A stretch of DNA of 10,014 nucleotides from Chloroflexota bacterium (GTDB taxonomy: Bacteria; Chloroflexota; Dehalococcoidia; Lucifugimonadales; JADFKI01). Shown in pieces: positions 5,797-10,014 of this stretch (position 1 is the first letter of the stretch; the number at the start of each line of letters is the position of its first letter). Both the position numbers and the translations under genes were made by a program. The stretch lies in NCBI GenBank assembly GCA_022565015.1, contig JADFKI010000122.1:1-10014 (forward strand), given 5' to 3'. The notes under the pieces were generated by a model, which had not been told where the DNA came from, did no database searches, and saw nothing but the letters and a program-made list of their open reading frames with translations.

Positions 5797-7587
5797 ATGG
5801 TTCGTACTGAAATCCATGAGGACTCGATAGATACCGAGAATCTCAATGAAGTAGCAGCCGCCGAGCCACCTGCAAGCAAAGGCTCCCAGTCGACCCAGGC
5901 AAGGCCATCAGAAGGCAGCTCGTCCACTTTTGGCGACATGCTCGTGGACGCGGGCATGATCACTTTCGACCAGCTCGTTCGTGCGAAAGAGGTCGCGAAG
6001 CGCGATAACGTAACTTTGAGCCGCGTTCTCGACCGCGAGGGGCTGATACTTCCCGGAGATCTCGCCTCGCTCTTTGCCATTCATACCGGGTTCCCCATGG
6101 CGGAGCTTCGCAGCGAGACCATCGACCCATCAGCCATTGTCATGCTCCCCGAAGAGATAGCCCGCAAGTATACGGCGCTCCCAATCAGCGTGACCGCGAC
6201 CAGGCTGACTATAGCTCTCACGGACCCGACGGACCTCCAGACCATTCAGGACCTGGCGGTCAGGACCGGACATGCTATAGACCCCGTAATCTCGACTCCG
6301 AAAGACATCGTAGAGCAGATCGATCTCTCATACAGGCTTACAGAGCTTTCAGGTGCGACATCCGACTCTGACGGAGAGGAAGACGGCCCAGCGGCGGGCA
6401 GGCTTACGGCAAGCAGCATCCGCGAGGCTCAACCCGCCGAGGTGATAGACCTGCTTCTCAGACAGGCGCTGCAGGACAGGGCCTCCGACATCCACCTACA
6501 GCCGACCGAGAGCAGGCTGAGGATCCGCTTCCGAATCGACGGCATTCTGCACGACGTGATGAACCTGCCTCTGGAGCTGCATCCTACCTTCATATCGCGT
6601 CTGAAGATCATGTCGGGCATGAACATCGCAGAGCGGCGTCGACCGCAGGACGGCCAATTTTCCATCGAGGTCCAGAACCGGAAGGTCGACATTCGTGTGG
6701 CCGTCAGCAGCACGGTAACCGGGGAATTGGCGGTTTTGAGGCTTTTGGACAAAGAGTTCACGGTCATGGGGCTCGACCAGCTGGGCATGGAAGCCGACAT
6801 AATGAGCCGTTACAGGGACCTCCTCAAGCTGCCCTACGGCGTAATCATCGTTTGTGGGCCTACCGGCGCGGGCAAGAGCTCGACCCTATACGCGTCCATT
6901 CTGCAGATGAACCGCGACGAGCAGAATGTGATGTCCTTGGAAGACCCGGTTGAGTACCGCATAAGCGATACGAACCAGATGCAGGTCCACCCGGAGGCGG
7001 GAATAACCTTCGCGGGCCAGCTTCGAAGCATACTGAGACTGGACCCGGACGTGATCCTCGTCGGCGAGATTCGCGACCAGGAGACGGCAATAATCGCGAT
7101 CCAGGCTGCCTTGACGGGTCACCTGGTCCTGACGACCCTGCACGCGAACGACTCCGTCTCGGCCCTCATAAGACTTAAGGACCTGGGCGTACCCGCATAT
7201 CTTGTCACGACTTCAGTAGCCGGCATAGTGGCTCAGAGGATGGTGCGACGAGTCTGCACGGTCTGCCAGACCATGACTACCCGTCCCATCGAAGAGCATC
7301 AGGCCTACGAGGCCGAGACCGGTGAGTCGATGGACCGGTTCGTATACGGAGCGGGCTGCAACGTGTGCGCCCAGACGGGCTATCGGGGCAGGACCGGCGT
7401 GTTCGAGCTACTCACCATGTCCGACGAATTGAGGCAGATGTTCCTTTCCGATGCCGCCAGACATGAAATGACTGCTCAGACTCTTAGGGACGGGATGATT
7501 CCATTGCGCTTGGACGCGATGCGAAAGGTCAAGCAAGGCGTAACCACTCAGTACGAGGTCACGCGCGTCCTGTTTACTCTGGAGTAA
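5797..7587 (+). CDS. pilB: type IV pilus assembly ATPase PilB (GspE family)
   Basis: Hexameric cytoplasmic ATPase that drives filament extension. The 596-residue protein is of normal length. After a polar 43-residue start comes a GspE/MshE-type N-terminal domain (44-185). The ATPase core shows Walker A GPTGAGKSS (354-362, Lys360), the Asp box MSLEDPVEY, Walker B LDPDVILVGE (415-424, Glu424) and the His box TGHLVLTTLH (440-449). Four cysteines in CxxC pairs (487/490 and 521/524) form the zinc site usual in PilB/GspE and absent from PilT, supporting an extension ATPase. The N-terminal domain keeps the LVxAGMI and LDREGLI rhythm of MshEN c-di-GMP modules but lacks the canonical RLG residues (TFG and TLS instead), so nucleotide binding is uncertain. 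The start has GGGG 3 nt upstream, overlapping the end of the acidic protein's gene. PilC follows 11 nt later. GspE of a secretion system is the alternative reading. Confidence 0.97.
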   Translation: MVRTEIHEDSIDTENLNEVAAAEPPASKGSQSTQARPSEGSSSTFGDMLVDAGMITFDQLVRAKEVAKRDNVTLSRVLDREGLILPGDLASLFAIHTGFPMAELRSETIDPSAIVMLPEEIARKYTALPISVTATRLTIALTDPTDLQTIQDLAVRTGHAIDPVISTPKDIVEQIDLSYRLTELSGATSDSDGEEDGPAAGRLTASSIREAQPAEVIDLLLRQALQDRASDIHLQPTESRLRIRFRIDGILHDVMNLPLELHPTFISRLKIMSGMNIAERRRPQDGQFSIEVQNRKVDIRVAVSSTVTGELAVLRLLDKEFTVMGLDQLGMEADIMSRYRDLLKLPYGVIIVCGPTGAGKSSTLYASILQMNRDEQNVMSLEDPVEYRISDTNQMQVHPEAGITFAGQLRSILRLDPDVILVGEIRDQETAIIAIQAALTGHLVLTTLHANDSVSALIRLKDLGVPAYLVTTSVAGIVAQRMVRRVCTVCQTMTTRPIEEHQAYEAETGESMDRFVYGAGCNVCAQTGYRGRTGVFELLTMSDELRQMFLSDAARHEMTAQTLRDGMIPLRLDAMRKVKQGVTTQYEVTRVLFTLE

Positions 7588-7598
7588 GGGTTACGACG

Positions 7599-8807
7599 AT
7601 GCAGTACAAATATGTTGCATACACGCTGAAAGAGGGCATCGTCAAGGGATGGTTGGAAGGCCGCTCAGAATTGGACGTTCGGGAGCAGCTTTCCCAGGAA
7701 GGCTATAAGACCCTTCTGGTAAAGACCGGATGGCATCCGCCTTCATTGGAAGACCTCATACCATCGCTCGTCAAGGTCAAAACCGGCGAGCTGGTCAGGT
7801 TTTCGAGGCAGCTCGCGACGATGGTGTTGAGCGGCGCAAGCCTGGTGACGACCTTGGAGATGCTTTCGTCGGACAGCAACAGCCGCGGCATGAAACGGGT
7901 GATAATGTCCATCAGGACAACTCTGGATGAAGGAGGCAGCCTCTCCGAAGCTCTCGCCAAACATCCAAAGGTGTTCAGCAAGCTCTATGTGACGGTCGTC
8001 GAGGTCGGTGAAATGACGGGCGGCTTGGGCACCGCGCTGGAGCAGCTGGCGGACATTCTCGAGGCTGAACAGGAGGCGAAGGCAAAGGCGATTCGGACCC
8101 TGATGTACCCCCTTGCGATTATCGGCCTGTCGACCGTGACCCTCGGCGTGCTCATGGTCGTGGCGTTGCCTCCGCTCCTGGCGGTGTTCGACCAGATGGG
8201 GGCGGATATACCGGGCGTCACGAAGTTCGCCGTCAAGGCCATGGCGAGCATAAAAGAAAACTTTCTCAAGATGATAATTGGGTTGTTCGCCTTCTTCATT
8301 TTCATCAAGCTCGTTTCCCGATTCCCAACCGTGAACCTGTGGATTCACATGTTCATGGTCAAAGCGCCCGTTCTGGGTTCGTTCGTGGTCTCGGGCGAGC
8401 TTTCGCGTATGGCCCGCACCGTGAGCATGCTGCTGGAAGCCGGTGTAAGCCTTGCGGAAGGCATCAGGCTCGCCATTTCCGGAACCAAGAATCGGATAAT
8501 CCAGAACGCCTTCCTTGCGGCGGAGGACAGTCTACTGACGGGTCACGGCTTTGCCGATGCGTTGAAGGACTACCCGGTGCTGCCGCATATGTTCGTCGAG
8601 CTGGTCGGGCTGGGCGAGCGGAGCAACTCGCTCCAGAAGACGATGAACGACCTGTCCGAGGCCTATCGGAAGCAGCTAGAGCGACAGCTAGACAGCCTGC
8701 TGGGTATGCTCGAGCCGGCCTCAACGCTCGTAGTAGGCGGCATCGTCGGGTTCATAGCGTTTTCGATGTTCGTGCCGATCTATTCCGGCCTGAACGCGGT
8801 CCCGTAG
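7599..8807 (+). CDS. pilC: type IV pilus inner-membrane platform protein PilC (GspF family)
   Basis: Membrane platform that couples the PilB motor to pilin insertion. At 402 residues it has standard family length. A cytoplasmic N-terminal part (1-62) precedes two T2SSF domains: 65-190 (FSRQLATMVLSGASLVTTLEML, with EVGEMTGGLGTALEQLA at 135-151) and 268-392 (LSRMARTVSMLLEAGVSL, with LVGLGERSNSLQKTM at 335-349). Three membrane spans are visible at about 168-196, 223-240 and 374-395, the usual PilC topology. ATG 7599 lies 11 nt past the pilB stop, with TAAGGG at that stop as ribosome site, so the two are translated together. All features are intact. The protein alone cannot separate type IV pilus from type II secretion. 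Confidence 0.96.
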   Translation: MQYKYVAYTLKEGIVKGWLEGRSELDVREQLSQEGYKTLLVKTGWHPPSLEDLIPSLVKVKTGELVRFSRQLATMVLSGASLVTTLEMLSSDSNSRGMKRVIMSIRTTLDEGGSLSEALAKHPKVFSKLYVTVVEVGEMTGGLGTALEQLADILEAEQEAKAKAIRTLMYPLAIIGLSTVTLGVLMVVALPPLLAVFDQMGADIPGVTKFAVKAMASIKENFLKMIIGLFAFFIFIKLVSRFPTVNLWIHMFMVKAPVLGSFVVSGELSRMARTVSMLLEAGVSLAEGIRLAISGTKNRIIQNAFLAAEDSLLTGHGFADALKDYPVLPHMFVELVGLGERSNSLQKTMNDLSEAYRKQLERQLDSLLGMLEPASTLVVGGIVGFIAFSMFVPIYSGLNAVP

Positions 8808-8933
8808 GGTAATCGGCGCCGCCGGCATGCGAGCGCCTCAGGCTCTGAGCAGGACTCGTCCGCCGCCAAGCTCCCTGGCGCACAGCGGCGGGTCCAACTA
8901 TCGAGAAGATCTTGATCCAGGACAAGGGCGGAG

Positions 8934-10014
8934 ATGGAACCTAGGACTCTCAGCCAGAAGATAAGAGAAACCATACGCATATACCGCGAGAGATTCTTGC
9001 CCCTCGTCGGTATCGTTGCGATCGCCCAGGTTCCTCTGCTGCTGCTGGACACCATGCTTGGAGGACCCGCCCAGGGCGAAAGTCTCGGGGTGGCCATCGT
9101 CCTTCAATACGTGGTCGTCGCGCTCCTCTCAATATTCGGCTTCCTGATCATGTACGGGGCCACGGCTCACGCCGTATCTCGTCATATAGAAGGCTCGGAA
9201 ATCAACATAGTCGCCTCATACGCGGCCGCCTGGCGCAAACTTCGGAACCTCGGGGGCGCCGGAGCCATCGTATTCCTCGTCGGCATAGGCCTGGCTGCCA
9301 CGGGAATCGGCATTCCCTTCGCCGTATTCTTCATTGTCTCGTGGGCCTTCGCGATTCCCGCGGCCGTACTCGAAGGCACGTCTCCGATGGCCTCGCTGTC
9401 GCGCAGCAGCTATCTGGTCAGATATCGATGGCGGAATGTATTCGGCAACCTGCTGGCGATGGCGTTGCTCTGGTCTCTGCCGGGAGCGCTCCTCAGCGGC
9501 ATCGTGGGAATAATAGTTGGGCTGTCGCTCAGCACCTTCATAGATAACCAGGCGACAATCTTACAGGTGACGGGACTCGTCAGCGGACTCTTCTGGATTG
9601 TTTTTGCTCCCCTGGGGCTCATAGGCGTTACGCTGGTCTACTGGGACCTTAGAGTGCGTAAGGAGGGCGTCGAACGAGAGGATATAGCGCGGGAGCTGGA
9701 CCACATACCGGATGACGAGCTTGGCGCGCTTGACGCCGCAATCGCGGAGGACCTCTCCGAGGAAGCCTTCTCCGAGCTGACCGGCAAGAAGAGCCGCAGG
9801 CAGACTCGAATGGAGCTGCGGCTACGCCAGTCCATGTCCCGTGTGCGGCCATGGATAGTTGTCGCGGTCATCCTGGGTGTGCTTCTAATCGGATACTTCG
9901 GCGTTCTCGGAATCCGCTACACGAAGGCGTCTGAGTCGAGGACCGTCTTCGCCTCGGATATTCAGAGGATATCGAGGTCGCTCAGAAGGAACGTCTTGCA
10001 GCTCGAGGCGTTGG
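8934..10014 (+). CDS. polytopic membrane protein with extra C-terminal membrane anchor (partial, runs off the window)
   Basis: Open from ATG 8934 to the right edge, 360 residues seen and no stop. An in-frame TGA at 8913 and GGCGGAG before the ATG fix the start. Residues 20-42, 52-78, 108-145, 168-198 and 208-236 are hydrophobic spans. A motif ASLSRSSYLVRYRWRNVFG (153-171) between spans resembles the amphipathic segment of membrane domains in the GPDPase_memb/YciC-like group; this is a weak resemblance. A charged acidic stretch (240-300) follows, then another span (306-325), then a helical, apparently extracytoplasmic segment up to the edge. The last part, one span followed by a charged helix, is PilN/PilO-like in outline only. 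It follows pilC by 126 bp with no terminator visible, only a small CTCAG-GCT-CTGAG hairpin in the gap. A pilus assembly role is inferred from position. Confidence 0.8.
   Translation, partial: MEPRTLSQKIRETIRIYRERFLPLVGIVAIAQVPLLLLDTMLGGPAQGESLGVAIVLQYVVVALLSIFGFLIMYGATAHAVSRHIEGSEINIVASYAAAWRKLRNLGGAGAIVFLVGIGLAATGIGIPFAVFFIVSWAFAIPAAVLEGTSPMASLSRSSYLVRYRWRNVFGNLLAMALLWSLPGALLSGIVGIIVGLSLSTFIDNQATILQVTGLVSGLFWIVFAPLGLIGVTLVYWDLRVRKEGVEREDIARELDHIPDDELGALDAAIAEDLSEEAFSELTGKKSRRQTRMELRLRQSMSRVRPWIVVAVILGVLLIGYFGVLGIRYTKASESRTVFASDIQRISRSLRRNVLQLEAL

Noticed and set aside
7743..8348. Minus-strand open frame of 201 residues inside pilC
   Set aside because: Overlaps a fully conserved PilC on the other strand; His/Arg/Glu-rich composition typical of an antisense frame.

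Overview
The window carries a type IV filament (type IV pilus or type II secretion-like) locus from a bacterium of moderately high G+C. The gene set, an HTH-only LuxR-type regulator beside pilB, and frequent ATA (Ile) and AGG (Arg) codons made me think of Chloroflexota, perhaps the Dehalococcoidia/SAR202 side. That placement is a guess from style, not from a marker gene. I see no rRNA, tRNA, CRISPR array, transposase or integrase.

Layout. On the minus strand, reading from 2666 down to 225, three tightly packed genes encode prepilin-like proteins. The first resembles PilV/GspI, the second PilW/GspJ, and the third is a large PilX-like protein with two DUF11-like beta-sandwich regions and a possible calcium loop. 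The unit ends in a clear intrinsic terminator at 119-82. A 247-bp divergent intergenic region (2667-2913) separates it from a plus-strand series: a small HTH-only LuxR/NarL-type regulator (2914-3237), a 130-residue protein of unknown family (3326-3718), a 645-residue acidic protein that starts with a paralogous copy of the same domain (3852-5789), the assembly ATPase PilB (5797-7587), the platform protein PilC (7599-8807), and a polytopic membrane protein that runs off the right edge (8934 onward). The first 58 bases may hold the tail of another plus-strand gene.

How the parts fit. PilB powers assembly from the cytoplasm, PilC is its membrane platform, and the three minus-strand proteins would be minor subunits that prime the filament or sit at its tip. 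The LuxR-type protein lies at the divergence point and is the obvious candidate to control both directions. The two paralogous unknown proteins sit directly upstream of pilB, the second only 7 nt away, which suggests a cytoplasmic accessory role around the ATPase. A major pilin, prepilin peptidase, PilT and PilM/N/O are not visible here. The most novel material is the paralogous domain pair, the recently duplicated 132-bp units in the acidic protein, and the membrane protein with an extra C-terminal transmembrane segment.
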